A DNA stretch of 41,372 nucleotides from Candidatus Woesearchaeota archaeon. GTDB lineage: Archaea; Nanobdellota; Nanobdellia; SCGC-AAA011-G17; JAGVXY01. The translations under genes were made by a program, and so were the position numbers. The first letter of the stretch is position 1. The number at the start of each line of letters is the position of its first letter. Location of the stretch: contig JAGVXY010000010.1 in the NCBI GenBank assembly GCA_018303545.1, positions 65,643 to 107,014 on the forward strand, read 5' to 3'. The notes under the pieces are model-generated. The model saw nothing but the letters and a program-made list of their open reading frames with translations, did not search any database and was not told where the DNA came from. Shown here in pieces: positions 28,970 through 39,134 of the stretch.

Positions 28970-29299
28970 ATGGACTCAATATTTGTAGAAGCATTAGGAA
29001 ACTCCCCGACAATAAGAGTTTTAGACTTTTTAATAGAGGGTCGAGGTTTGGATTACTCACTGACAGATATAGCTGAAAACTCAAATATTGGTTGGACGAC
29101 TCTGCACCGCATTTGGGATAGCTTATTATCAGCAGGTTTTGTTATTCCAACCAGGGAGATCGGCAGAGCTAAATTATTTAAATTAAACGTTCAAAATAAG
29201 TCTGTTAAATTGATAATAAAAGTTCATGACAGTTTAGTTAAAGAAACAAATGAAAAATATCTCAACGAGCAGTCTGAAAAAGCAGTTGTGAGGAGCTGA
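28970..29299 (+). CDS. Winged-helix transcriptional regulator
   Basis: NSPTIRVLDFLIEGRGLDYSLTDIAENSNIGWTTLHRIWDSLLSAGFV; TATATAAAT about 28 nt upstream of ATG 28970 supports this start over 28910. Confidence 0.8.
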   Translation: MDSIFVEALGNSPTIRVLDFLIEGRGLDYSLTDIAENSNIGWTTLHRIWDSLLSAGFVIPTREIGRAKLFKLNVQNKSVKLIIKVHDSLVKETNEKYLNEQSEKAVVRS

Positions 29300-29303
29300 T
29301 CTC

Positions 29304-29519
29304 ATGCAAATCCTATCAATTAAAGTAAAGCCGAACGCAAGGAAAACAGAAATCAAAGAAATAAAAGAAAACGTTTATCACATCAACATAAAAGCACCTG
29401 CAGAAGACAACAAAGCAAATTTAGAATTAATTAAATTCTTAAGCAAGCATTTTAAAAAAGAAGTTAAAATAATTTCCGGTTTTACTTCAAAGAACAAATT
29501 AATTAAGCTTTTACCTTGA
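29304..29519 (+). CDS. DUF167/YggU-family protein
   Basis: SIKVKPNARKTEIKEI...APAEDNKANLELIKFLSKHFKKEVKIISGFTSKNKLI. Confidence 0.9.
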   Translation: MQILSIKVKPNARKTEIKEIKENVYHINIKAPAEDNKANLELIKFLSKHFKKEVKIISGFTSKNKLIKLLP

Positions 29520-30012
29520 AGCCAAAAACAGGTTCGCATTTCTCCGATATTATTGCACCATTAGAAGCATCAATTTTAAAGTTCAAAACATTGAAATTAA
29601 CAGTTAAATAAGTCACGTTCCAAACTTCATGATTGTCCATATTTTGTAATATGATTATAATTTTTGAAGGATTATCCCCTCTGTATTTTTCATCCCTGAC
29701 TTTTTTTATTATTTCAAATGTTTCTTCTAGATTTAATTTCACTTTTCCAAGTTCAAGTTCATCGATTTTACTCTCTTTCTCCTGGAAAACTTCTTGTGCT
29801 GCAGTCATCTCAAATTTACCATTTTTCAGAATAAAAGAAGTTATTTTATTATCCTTTGTATCAAAGAAATCCAGCTGCCATTCAGAAAATTCCTTGCCCT
29901 CCATAACAGTGAAAGCGGAGCAGAGATAGATTTCAGGTTTTTCTTTCTTTAACGAATTAAACTCTTTAGTTTTCAAAAGTGCAGAATAGTTCTTTTTGAG
30001 CTTTTCAAACAT
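29503..30012 (-). CDS. Hypothetical protein
   Basis: 169 aa ORF; overlaps lysS start; no family recognised. Confidence 0.65.
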   Translation of the reverse strand: MFEKLKKNYSALLKTKEFNSLKKEKPEIYLCSAFTVMEGKEFSEWQLDFFDTKDNKITSFILKNGKFEMTAAQEVFQEKESKIDELELGKVKLNLEETFEIIKKVRDEKYRGDNPSKIIIILQNMDNHEVWNVTYLTVNFNVLNFKIDASNGAIISEKCEPVFGFKVKA

Positions 30013-31477
30013 TCTCTTCTTCCTCAGGTTTCATGAAAGGAAAGGCTATAGTGTCTCTTATTGAGTGGCTATCGGTTAAAAGCATTACTAATCTATCTAC
30101 ACCCATACCAAGCCCGGCGCAAGGCGGAAAGCCGTATTCCATCGCAGTTAAGAAGTCCTTGTCCATTGGATGCGCTTCTTTATCGCCTTTTTCTTTTTTC
30201 TTTTGTTGTTCTTCGAATCTTTTTCTTTGCTCAATGGGATCATTTAATTCAGAGTAGGCGTTAGATAATTCCATTCCTGCGACGAAGACTTCAAATCTCT
30301 CGACATGCTCAGGTTTTCCTCTTTTTTCTTTAGTCAAGGGTGAAATTCCCTTTGGATGATCGGTAATAAAAGTAGGCTGCACTAAATTATGTTCGCAGAA
30401 TTTTTCAAACAACGCATTTATCATTTCATCTCTAGTTCCAATCTCAAGCTCAAATTCTTTTATCTTTTTCTTTAATTCAGCGTCGCTTAATTTCTCAATA
30501 TCAAGCTTTCCGTATTTTTTTATCGCCTGAATCATTGTCATTCTTGCCCAAGGTGCTTTAAAATCAAGTTCATGCTCTCCATATTTAACTTTAGTTTTTC
30601 CATGAACTTTAAAGCATATCCCTTCAATCATTTTCTCGAAAAATTTCATCATCCATTCATAATCTTCAAAAGCTATGTAAAATTCAAGCATTTCAAATTC
30701 AGGATTATGTGACCTGTCAAAATCTTCATTTCTGAAGTTCTTAGCTATGGTAAATACTCTGCCCATTCCACCGACAATGAATCTTTTAAGATAAAGTTCC
30801 GGAGATATTGCTAAAAATAAATCAATATTAAGTGCATTCATATGCGTGACAAAAGGTTCAGCTTCTGCTCCGCCATAAACTGTCTGCAGTATTGGTGTGG
30901 AAACTTCTATAAACCCATATTGCATCAGCTGGTTTCTTATTTCATTTACAATGATAGATTTCTGTACAAAAACTTTCCTCACTTCAGGATTCATTATCAT
31001 ATCCAAATATCGCTGCCTATATTTCTTTTCAGTGTCTTTCAATCCGTGCCATTTCTCCGGCAACGGTCTTAATGATTTAGATAGTAATTCAAATCCTTCA
31101 GTATGCACAGTGATTTCGCCCATTTTTGTTCTGAAGACAAATCCTTCAATGCCTATCCAGTCGCCAATATCAATCTTTCCGAAGATTTCATATTTAGCCT
31201 TGCCGATATCATCCTCTTTTATATAAACTTGGATTTGTCCTGAAGCATCTTCAACCTGGAAAAATGTAACCTTGCCCATCGTTCTCAGAGCCATTACTCT
31301 TCCGGCAATCTTGGCTTTTTTCCCCTTATCACCTTGTTTCAAATCTTTATTATCTTCTTTTAATTTTGCAGCATAATCTTTGACCTCATAGCTGTATTGG
31401 TAGGGATTAATTTTCTTGCCTTCAAAGAATTTCAGTTTTTCCTTCCTGATTGTTATTAACTCGTTCTCGTCTTCCAT
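30005..31477 (-). CDS. lysS: Lysyl-tRNA synthetase, class II
   Basis: Class II motifs (KNFRNEDFDRSHNPEFEMLEFYIAF; GLGMGVDRLVMLLTDSHSIRDTIAFPFMKP) with OB-fold N-terminus. Confidence 0.96.
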   Translation of the reverse strand: MEDENELITIRKEKLKFFEGKKINPYQYSYEVKDYAAKLKEDNKDLKQGDKGKKAKIAGRVMALRTMGKVTFFQVEDASGQIQVYIKEDDIGKAKYEIFGKIDIGDWIGIEGFVFRTKMGEITVHTEGFELLSKSLRPLPEKWHGLKDTEKKYRQRYLDMIMNPEVRKVFVQKSIIVNEIRNQLMQYGFIEVSTPILQTVYGGAEAEPFVTHMNALNIDLFLAISPELYLKRFIVGGMGRVFTIAKNFRNEDFDRSHNPEFEMLEFYIAFEDYEWMMKFFEKMIEGICFKVHGKTKVKYGEHELDFKAPWARMTMIQAIKKYGKLDIEKLSDAELKKKIKEFELEIGTRDEMINALFEKFCEHNLVQPTFITDHPKGISPLTKEKRGKPEHVERFEVFVAGMELSNAYSELNDPIEQRKRFEEQQKKKEKGDKEAHPMDKDFLTAMEYGFPPCAGLGMGVDRLVMLLTDSHSIRDTIAFPFMKPEEEENV

Positions 31478-31478
31478 C

Positions 31479-33383
31479 TTATTTTATCTCTTTTTTCTCA
31501 ACTTCTTCTTTTAGATTTAATATAAATCTGTCCAGGTCAACATCAAACTTGACTTCCCCATCTCTGGTCCTTACTGCTATTTTTTTCTTTTCTTCTTCCT
31601 TGTCTCCTACAGTTATCATATAATTAACCTTTTGCATCTGTGCATCTAAGACTTTTTTGTTTATTGTTTCATGTTTATTATCAATCTCTACCCTCAATCC
31701 AGCATTAATCATCGCTTCTTTTATCTTTTCAGCATATTCTGCATTTCTGTCGGCAACAGTTAAAACTTTTATTTGCACCGGGCTCAACCATAGAGGTAAT
31801 TTCCCTGCAAAGTTTTCTATAACAACACCTAAGAATCTTTCAACGCTTCCCAAAATCGCTCTGTGTATCATTACAGGAGTTTTTTTAGTTCCGTCTTTTG
31901 CATCATATTCTGCTTTGAATCTTGCAGGCATTGAGAAATCAACTTGTATTGTTCCACATTGCCAATTCCTTCCAATGGCATCTTTAATATTGAACTCAAT
32001 CTTTGGCCCGTAGAATGCTCCTTCTCCTGCTTTTATTTTGAATGGCAGTTTTTTCTTTTGCAGTGCGCTCTTTAAATTCTCAGTTGCTCTTTCCCAGTCA
32101 GCATCGCTTCCAACTGATTTCAATGGCTTAGTTGCCACAAAAATATCATACTCTTTGAATCCTAAAGTAGAATAAATCTTTATAGCATATTCAATCATAT
32201 CTATTATTTCAGTTTCTATCTGTTCTTGTTCGCAGAAAGAGTGTGCATCGTCTTGAGTAAATGCTCTTACTCTAAATAGGCCATTCAATACCCCTGATAA
32301 TTCATGTCTGTGTACATATCCGAACTCAGCATTCCTTAATGGAAGTTCCCTGTATGAATGCAATCGTGAATTATAAATCAGTAATCCGCCAGGGCAGTTC
32401 ATTGGTTTCACAGCATATTCATTATTGTCTATTTTTGTGAAATACATATTCTCTCTAAAATTGTCCCAATGTCCAGAAGTCTTCCATAAGTTCTGGTTCA
32501 GTATGGTTGGAGTTCTTATTTCATTATATCCCCTTTTAGTATTTTCTTCCCTTGCGAACTCAACCAATTTGTTATAAATAATAGTGCCCTTAGGATGCCA
32601 AAATGGAAACCCTGGCCCCTCATCATGAAAAGAATAAAGGTCTAACTCCTTCCCTATTTTCTTATGGTCTCTCTTCTTTGCTTCTTCCAAAAATTCTAAA
32701 TATTTCTTAAGTTCTTTAGGATCATTGAAGCTTATGCCATATATTCTTTGCAGGCTTTCTTTAGTCGAATCGCCTCTCCAGTATGAACCGGAAATTTTTG
32801 TTAATTTCACGGCTTTAATCATTCCTGTTGAATGCACATGCGGCCCTCGGCATAAGTCCAGGAACTTGCCACATTTGTAAATTGTTATTTTTTCATTTTT
32901 AGGTAGTTCATTTATCATTTCTGTTTTGAACTTGTTGTTTTTAAATAATTTCAATGCCTCTTCTTTAGTTACTTCATTCTTTTCGAATTTATCATTTCTG
33001 CCGATTATGATTTTAATCCTTTCTTCTATTTTTTCCATATCCTCAGGGGTTAAAGATTCCATTTCAAAATCATAATAGAACCCTTCATCTACTGCGGGAC
33101 CAATAGTAGGTTTAGCATTTGGATACATTTCTATAACTGCTTCTGCTAAAACATGGGCCGTAGAATGTCTAAAAACTTCGATTCCCTCCTTATCCTTGAA
33201 AGTTAGAATCTTGAAATTTCCATCTGTAGTGATAGGTGTTGTTAAATCGATTAATTTGCCGTCTAAAGATATGCATATCGCTTCTTTCATTAATTTTTCG
33301 CTGATTTCTTTTGCGATTTCCATGCCGGTTATGCCTTTCTTATATTCCTTTTCAGAACCATCTGGAAATCTTAGTTTTACCAT
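31479..33383 (-). CDS. thrS: Threonyl-tRNA synthetase, bacterial-type (TGS + N2 editing domain)
   Basis: N-terminal TGS MVKLRFPDGSEKEYKKG; HSTAHVLAEAV editing motif; MNCPGGLLIYNS; start at ATG 33383 with GGTG SD. Confidence 0.95.
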   Translation of the reverse strand: MVKLRFPDGSEKEYKKGITGMEIAKEISEKLMKEAICISLDGKLIDLTTPITTDGNFKILTFKDKEGIEVFRHSTAHVLAEAVIEMYPNAKPTIGPAVDEGFYYDFEMESLTPEDMEKIEERIKIIIGRNDKFEKNEVTKEEALKLFKNNKFKTEMINELPKNEKITIYKCGKFLDLCRGPHVHSTGMIKAVKLTKISGSYWRGDSTKESLQRIYGISFNDPKELKKYLEFLEEAKKRDHKKIGKELDLYSFHDEGPGFPFWHPKGTIIYNKLVEFAREENTKRGYNEIRTPTILNQNLWKTSGHWDNFRENMYFTKIDNNEYAVKPMNCPGGLLIYNSRLHSYRELPLRNAEFGYVHRHELSGVLNGLFRVRAFTQDDAHSFCEQEQIETEIIDMIEYAIKIYSTLGFKEYDIFVATKPLKSVGSDADWERATENLKSALQKKKLPFKIKAGEGAFYGPKIEFNIKDAIGRNWQCGTIQVDFSMPARFKAEYDAKDGTKKTPVMIHRAILGSVERFLGVVIENFAGKLPLWLSPVQIKVLTVADRNAEYAEKIKEAMINAGLRVEIDNKHETINKKVLDAQMQKVNYMITVGDKEEEKKKIAVRTRDGEVKFDVDLDRFILNLKEEVEKKEIK

Positions 33384-33509
33384 TTTATTCAACACCTTTT
33401 ATTCTTCATAAATAGTTGGAGCAAGATATATAAATGTTACTGAAAAAATAAACCATTTATTATTTTTAGATAGTAAACTATTTAAATACTTAAACTCTTA
33501 ATTTTCACT

Positions 33510-35309
33510 ATGAATAAGAGGGGTGCAGTGTTTTTAATAGCTTTGTTCCTGCTAGTGCCTAATGTTTTTGCAAATATAGAAATAGATTCAGGATTGAGTA
33601 ATTCTTACAACTTAGGAGATTCATTAAGTATATCAGGAAGTATTACCTTGTCTGTAAATACAGATCTTTTTATGGAAACGGCAATGACTTGCGGTTCTTC
33701 TTCAAGAGTTATGATGCGAAAAGTTGTTTCTGTTTATTCTAACATACCAAAAGATTTCAATCAGACCTTACAGATTTTTGGCTTCGAATCTGGCACTTGT
33801 CAAGTGGATATTACATTAAAAGATGCAAACAATAGTTTTATTGAGACTTCATCATCAAATAATTTCGAAATTACAAAAAAATTGATAGGTCATTTTACAA
33901 AGAATAAAGAAAAGGCCCAATTAGGTCAATCTGTTAGTTATACTGGGGATGTTTTGACCCAAAGTGGAAAAAATGTAAATGGTTACGCTCTAATAAATCT
34001 AAAGCAGGGTGATGAAGTTTTCTATTCTGATTCAACGGATATAAAAAATGGGGATTTTACATTTGAAATAAAATTGGAAAGCTATCCTGCAGGTAAGGTT
34101 ACTTTTGAAGCTACTGTTTTTGATATTTATGGCAACTCCGGTATTTTCATCGATGAAAATGGGTTCGAAATAACTTCGTTATTAGAGATTAACCCTTCAG
34201 TAAAATCAACAGAGGTTCTGCCTGGAAAAGAAATTATGCTTTATGGCACAGCGCAGACAGAGCTTGAAGGTCAGATTTTTAATGGCGATTTTGAAATTTC
34301 AATTCTCGATGCCAATTACCGTTATAGTTTTGAAGGAAAAGATTTCAAATATGCATTATTACTTCCAAAAAATATTAAGTCGGGCACACATCAATTGCTT
34401 ATAAGACTAAGTGATAATTACGGCAATAAAGGTGAATCTTCAGTCTCAGTTATTATAACCCCCATTCTTACAGATATAACACACAATCTTGGGTCAATGA
34501 GTTTTCTGCCCGGAGAAACAATGAGGTTTAATCCCACGCTAGTTGATCAAGCAGGGGATATAATAAATGAAAAAATTAGTGTCGCTCTTTCGGATTCTAT
34601 TTTTGATTCTGAAGTAATGTCTGGTGAAAGCATAAGTATATTTATTCCAGGTAAAACTGATCCAGGGGTTTACAAATTATCTTTAATCTCAGGAAGCATA
34701 AGGAAAAAGTTTGATATCACCATTCTTGAAAAATCCGAAATTATGCCATACTTAGACGGCAATAATCTTGTCTTATCCAATGTGGGGAATATAAAATTTT
34801 CAGATATGGTTACGATTACATTTAATCAAGGAATACAGATAAAAGAATCCCTTTCCCTAAAACCAGGGCAAAATAAGACAATTGACCTATCTAATGGATT
34901 GGCAACAGGCCGTTATGACATTAAGGTTTCAGTAGCAGGCAAGGATCATGAATTTTCTAGCATAGATTTAATCAGCGCAGTACCATTCAAGTATAAGACC
35001 ATTGTAACTGCGATAATGATCTTGGTATTTATTATAATCTTAATAATTATGTTCCTTAAATTAAGGCGGGACCATATATCATTAAATAAATCAGGGTATG
35101 AATCAAGCATTCCAAGAAAAAAAATAACTCTTTTCAAGAAGCATTCTTCAGAAGTTCATCATCCTGCATCAAATCACGCACAGGGAATGCAAAAAAAACC
35201 TTACGTTAAACTTACAAAAGAGCAAGAAATCGAAGATTATAAGCGTACAATCCTAAAAGAGATAGAAAAAGTAGAAAGAGAATCTAAACGCGAGCGCGGC
35301 CTATTCTGA
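33510..35309 (+). CDS. Secreted/membrane-anchored Ig-like protein with cytoplasmic charged tail
   Basis: Signal peptide RGAVFLIALFLLVPNVFA; repetitive beta ectodomain; TM TIVTAIMILVFIIILIIMFL; TTTAAATA about 26 nt upstream of ATG. Confidence 0.75.
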   Translation: MNKRGAVFLIALFLLVPNVFANIEIDSGLSNSYNLGDSLSISGSITLSVNTDLFMETAMTCGSSSRVMMRKVVSVYSNIPKDFNQTLQIFGFESGTCQVDITLKDANNSFIETSSSNNFEITKKLIGHFTKNKEKAQLGQSVSYTGDVLTQSGKNVNGYALINLKQGDEVFYSDSTDIKNGDFTFEIKLESYPAGKVTFEATVFDIYGNSGIFIDENGFEITSLLEINPSVKSTEVLPGKEIMLYGTAQTELEGQIFNGDFEISILDANYRYSFEGKDFKYALLLPKNIKSGTHQLLIRLSDNYGNKGESSVSVIITPILTDITHNLGSMSFLPGETMRFNPTLVDQAGDIINEKISVALSDSIFDSEVMSGESISIFIPGKTDPGVYKLSLISGSIRKKFDITILEKSEIMPYLDGNNLVLSNVGNIKFSDMVTITFNQGIQIKESLSLKPGQNKTIDLSNGLATGRYDIKVSVAGKDHEFSSIDLISAVPFKYKTIVTAIMILVFIIILIIMFLKLRRDHISLNKSGYESSIPRKKITLFKKHSSEVHHPASNHAQGMQKKPYVKLTKEQEIEDYKRTILKEIEKVERESKRERGLF

Positions 35310-35745
35310 ACAAATCAAGTAAAGAAATTCTTCTTATTCTAGGCTTTTTATAATTAGAGACAATTTTTGGCCAATCATTCTTTAGAAATTCTTTTTCTTT
35401 TGCGATTAAATGCCCGAAGCCCTTTCTTATCATTTCTTTTTCGACTATTCCCCCTTTATGCGGATGCTTATACCTTTTTAGGTGGGGAGAGTTAAATCCA
35501 TGCATATAATGTACAAGTTCATGCGCTAAAGTTATTTCGATTATATAATCTGGAACTCGCAAATCTTTGAAAACCGCATTTATAACAATTTCCGTGTTCC
35601 CATCTTTAAGTTTTTTTATATGCCCAAATTTATTTCTCCATCTGCCCTTGAACTGCACATTAACCTGGTTCAATCTTTCCACTTCGGGAAACAGAAGAAT
35701 CCAAATTTGATCCAGTCTTTGTTCAAGCCACTTATTATCTCTCAT
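35284..35745 (-). CDS. SprT/YgjP-like zinc metalloprotease family protein
   Basis: IEITLAHELVHYMHGFNSPHLKRYKHPHKGG (HExxH). Confidence 0.75.
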   Translation of the reverse strand: MRDNKWLEQRLDQIWILLFPEVERLNQVNVQFKGRWRNKFGHIKKLKDGNTEIVINAVFKDLRVPDYIIEITLAHELVHYMHGFNSPHLKRYKHPHKGGIVEKEMIRKGFGHLIAKEKEFLKNDWPKIVSNYKKPRIRRISLLDLFRIGRARV

Positions 35746-35775
35746 AGAAAAATTAAATAAAAATAGGGGTTTAAA

Positions 35776-35829
35776 TTATTTTCCCTTTTTCTTTTTTTTC
35801 TTTGTTTGACAGCCACAAGTACCACACAT
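35776..35829 (-). CDS. 17-aa microprotein MCGTCGCQTKKKKKKGK
   Basis: ATG 35829, TAA 35776-35778; SD GGAGGTG about 8 nt upstream; TTTAAATA promoter element at 35870-35878. Confidence 0.6.
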   Translation of the reverse strand: MCGTCGCQTKKKKKKGK

Positions 35830-35979
35830 ATCTTCCACCTCCAGTTATCTACTAGATATATTGTTTTTTTATTTAAATCTTTTATGGTGTTATAATTATA
35901 TCTGAATATATCCGCGATAAAACTCTATGTATTTGCAAATTAGAAACTTTTATAATCATTATTACCTTATACTTATAAT

Positions 35980-36450
35980 ATGTCCGATGAAATATTTATG
36001 TCATTAGCTATAAAGAAAGCACTTAAAGGCGTTAAGAAAGGTCAGGCTCCATTTGGCGCTTGTATAATTAAGAATAATAAAGTAATCTCTTGTGAACATA
36101 GCACTGTTTTGAAAGACACCAATATTATTTCTCATGCTGAGATGAATGCTATCAAAAAAGCATGCAAAAAGTTAAAATCAATTAATCTAAAAGATTGCAT
36201 CATCTATTCAACAGTTGAACCTTGTCCTATGTGTTTTTCTGCTATCCATTGGGCTAAAATTTCCAAGATAATATATGGTGCTTCAGAGAATGATGCAAAA
36301 AAAGCAGGGTTCAATGAACTGATGATTCATGATAAGAAATTGAAAAGTTTGGGCAGACTAAAAATAAAGATAGTTTCAAATTTTATGAAGAAAGAGTGTT
36401 TGGAACCATTTAAAGCTTGGAAAAAAAGAAAGAATAAAAGGATTTATTGA
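35980..36450 (+). CDS. CMP/dCMP/guanine deaminase-type zinc-binding nucleoside deaminase
   Basis: SHAEMNAIKKAC...TVEPCPMCFSAIHWAKISKIIYG. Confidence 0.92.
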   Translation: MSDEIFMSLAIKKALKGVKKGQAPFGACIIKNNKVISCEHSTVLKDTNIISHAEMNAIKKACKKLKSINLKDCIIYSTVEPCPMCFSAIHWAKISKIIYGASENDAKKAGFNELMIHDKKLKSLGRLKIKIVSNFMKKECLEPFKAWKKRKNKRIY

Positions 36451-36604
36451 ATTCCCTTTATTCGATAAGTGGTTTTCATCCTCATCATTAGAGTGCCCTA
36501 TTCATCCCTCAAATCAATTGCCAATTTATAAATTCTTGTTCGATAAGATGGCCAATAGGGGTTTAAAAACCAAAGTTTTAAAAAGCAGTTATATCTCATA
36601 AACA

Positions 36605-36885
36605 TTGTAGGCTAGGCTGGCGGGCTAACCCTCCGCTGTTACTGCAAACGGGATACAATAGCAGGGTCGAAGTCCTTTAGGCGGTAGTTTCGTACATTGG
36701 AAGTCTTGGCTTCATTCCGTCGATCTCCTGTCCCAATTGGTCGGCATCTTTGGGAACCGGGTCAGGCTGGGAACAGAGCAGCCCTAACTGATCATACTGG
36801 CGCTTTTGGGGTCGCGGGAAGGAGGAACAGCCAGGGTTAAGCTTTCGAAGTGCGGTTCTATCCACTTTGGGACGTGCCTACTTTT
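36605..36885 (+). ncRNA. Signal recognition particle (7S) RNA
   Basis: Helix 8-like AACCGGGTCAGGCTGGGAACAGAGCAGCCCTAACTG; terminal pairing GTAGGC (36607-36612) with GCCTAC (36876-36881); higher GC than surroundings; TTTTAAAAA box about 30 nt upstream; T-run after 3' end. Confidence 0.88.
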
Positions 36886-36894
36886 ATCTTCAAA

Positions 36895-37197
36895 ATGATT
36901 TCAAGAATAGATATTTACAAGTTATTCGAACTGAAAAATTTAGTTCGTTCTGAATTTTCTGAGTTTGCGGTAGACATTCGCAAGTACGCAGGAAACCTAG
37001 ATTTAGACAAAGTTATGAAAGAAATCATCCATATCTGCGAGACAGAGGATTATTTCGCAGGCTCGCATATGTTCTGTACTAGAGAGAATGTCATACCGAG
37101 ATATAAGAAAGATAAATCTTTGGTTTTAGATGCAGACCATATAGAAGGATTATGTAAGCTGTTATTAATACATAAAAAAATAATAAAAGATTATTAG
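36895..37197 (+). CDS. Hypothetical protein
   Basis: MISRIDIYKLFELKNLVRSEFSEF...; start moved to ATG 36895 since upstream part overlaps SRP RNA. Confidence 0.6.
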   Translation: MISRIDIYKLFELKNLVRSEFSEFAVDIRKYAGNLDLDKVMKEIIHICETEDYFAGSHMFCTRENVIPRYKKDKSLVLDADHIEGLCKLLLIHKKIIKDY

Positions 37198-37646
37198 GTG
37201 AACCAGGAATAAACTTTCATTCCCGCTTTAGCTGCGCCGAATACAATTGAGTTTCCAACCCCGTGTGAATCGGTTATTATCTGTTTAGAATTTATTGCTT
37301 CAACAACATCCAAATTGCCAGCAATCATTGCATCAACGACTTCTTCAGTAGTTGAAACATCCAATGTAGGTTCATCATAAAGTTCTTCAGATATGTCTGT
37401 TATCATTGCATTATTATCAATTGCTGCAGAAAATACAGTATCCCCTTCTGGCCCCTGGACATAAATATTTACTTTTTGGTTGTTGATTATTGATTTAACC
37501 AGCCCAGGAACGTTTTCGATATTGCCATTATAATCATTCTTAAAAGCGTCCATATTATTGAAAAATTGCTCTTTCAGCTCATCGCTTAATGCATAGCACA
37601 TAGGCATAAGCATTAATATTACAAAAACCAAAAATAATTTTTTCAT
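37194..37646 (-). CDS. Secreted hypothetical protein
   Basis: Signal peptide MKKLFLVFVILMLMPMCYA; SD AGGAGG upstream. Confidence 0.7.
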   Translation of the reverse strand: MKKLFLVFVILMLMPMCYALSDELKEQFFNNMDAFKNDYNGNIENVPGLVKSIINNQKVNIYVQGPEGDTVFSAAIDNNAMITDISEELYDEPTLDVSTTEEVVDAMIAGNLDVVEAINSKQIITDSHGVGNSIVFGAAKAGMKVYSWFT

Positions 37647-37647
37647 T

Positions 37648-38541
37648 TTATTCCTCCTTTTTTAGATAATAATAGGCAGACCATGCAGCAACCGCTCCTT
37701 CCCCGCAGGCAGTTATTATCTGCTTGAATGGATTATCTGTTATATCCCCTGCCGCATAAATGCCATTAATATTAGTCTCCATTTTTTTATTTACTTTTAC
37801 ATAATTGTTTTCATCAAGCTTCACATCAACCTGTTTCAGAAGATCAGTAGAAGGAATGCTACCGATTTCAATAAATATACCATCCATCTTCACATTTTTT
37901 CCATTGTCAAGTTCTATTGCTTCTACAAATTTCTTGCCCATTATTTTAATAATATTCGCATTGTATATTATATGTATATTTTTTGCCTTATTCATGGTTA
38001 TTATATTCAGGGGTTCAGCCTTAAGTTTATCGCCCCTAGATATCAGATAGACATTCTTTGCATATTCAGCAATTAGAATGGCTGCCTTAACAGCAGAATC
38101 ACCGCTACCCGCAATGGCAACTTCTTTGCCCCTGTAAAGGGCCGCATCACAGCTGGCACAATATGAAACGCCTTTCCCCAAAAATTCATCTTCTCCAGGA
38201 ATATTCAATTTTCTTTTCTGCATTCCGGTCGTGAATATTATTACTCTCGCTTTATATTTTTTATTTGTTTTGGTTGTGATTTCTAAGTTTTTAGCTATAG
38301 CAATAGCTTCATCATAGATATTCTCAACTTCTTTGTATATGTCAAGATGTTTCTTGAACTTCATCATTAATTCAAAGCCTGAAACCCCCGGATAAGATGG
38401 AAAATTATCCACCTGCGGCGCTTTATTTGCAGTCCCGCCGATCTCTTTGGCAATCATCATGGTTTTAAGCCTGTATCTAGCGCAATATATTGCCGCGGTA
38501 ATTCCTGCAGGTCCTCCTCCGATTATTATTACATCATACAT
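37648..38541 (-). CDS. trxB: Thioredoxin reductase
   Basis: GGGPAGITAAIYCARYRLKT, redox CASCD, GSGDSA, YAAGDITDNPFKQIITACGEGA. Confidence 0.94.
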   Translation of the reverse strand: MYDVIIIGGGPAGITAAIYCARYRLKTMMIAKEIGGTANKAPQVDNFPSYPGVSGFELMMKFKKHLDIYKEVENIYDEAIAIAKNLEITTKTNKKYKARVIIFTTGMQKRKLNIPGEDEFLGKGVSYCASCDAALYRGKEVAIAGSGDSAVKAAILIAEYAKNVYLISRGDKLKAEPLNIITMNKAKNIHIIYNANIIKIMGKKFVEAIELDNGKNVKMDGIFIEIGSIPSTDLLKQVDVKLDENNYVKVNKKMETNINGIYAAGDITDNPFKQIITACGEGAVAAWSAYYYLKKEE

Positions 38542-38554
38542 ATTACCCTATTTC

Positions 38555-39076
38555 CTATTTATTATTATTTAAATCTTGCTGTCCTAGCTTTTTTCTTATT
38601 GCTATGCTGAATAGTGCTGCTCCTGCAAATAATCCTAAAATATTAGCTTGAGGGACAAAAATCAGCATTAAAGGTAAAACAAACAATGCTATTATGAAGA
38701 TTATATTTTTTATGCTCTTTTCTTTTAACAATGTTCCTGCTGGCAGGCCAATAACAAAAACTAAGGAGAATAATATATATGAAAATTCCCAGTTATAGCC
38801 TGTTGCCAATATCATTCCTAAGAATAGATATATTGAGTCATAAAGGAAGAATCCTGTAATTAGCCCAATAACAACTAAAGCTAAATTTAGAAGAGAAAAA
38901 TTATACCTTAGGACAACTATTGCGCCTAAAATCAAACAAGTTGCTTGCATAACGATTTTATAATATTTGTTCTGCTCGGAATACTCTTCTTTAGTGTAAT
39001 GGCCTATAATAATTCCGGCAATTAATCCAGAAAATGCGATAATTGACAATAAAAAGTATTGTATCATAAAAACCAA
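38555..39076 (-). CDS. Polytopic membrane protein, unknown
   Basis: Multiple hydrophobic segments across 173 aa. Confidence 0.7.
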   Translation of the reverse strand: MVFMIQYFLLSIIAFSGLIAGIIIGHYTKEEYSEQNKYYKIVMQATCLILGAIVVLRYNFSLLNLALVVIGLITGFFLYDSIYLFLGMILATGYNWEFSYILFSLVFVIGLPAGTLLKEKSIKNIIFIIALFVLPLMLIFVPQANILGLFAGAALFSIAIRKKLGQQDLNNNK

Positions 39077-39112
39077 TAAAGATAAAGAACTTTAAAAAAC
39101 TTTAGTTTTTCT

Positions 39113-39134
39113 TAAATCTGTCCAGGTCAACATC
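39113..39134 (+). repeat. 22-nt exact direct repeat of thrS 3' coding region (31523-31544)
   Basis: TAAATCTGTCCAGGTCAACATC present at both sites. Confidence 0.85.

Noticed and set aside
36451-36600. Possible degraded gene between deaminase and SRP RNA (minus frame YRTRIYKLAIDLRDE*...MKTTYRIKGIQ*)
   Set aside because: Fragments too short and no recognisable family; more likely SRP RNA promoter region
36677-36865. 62-aa minus-strand ORF
   Set aside because: Lies antisense within the SRP RNA; GC-rich structural RNA creates a spurious ORF
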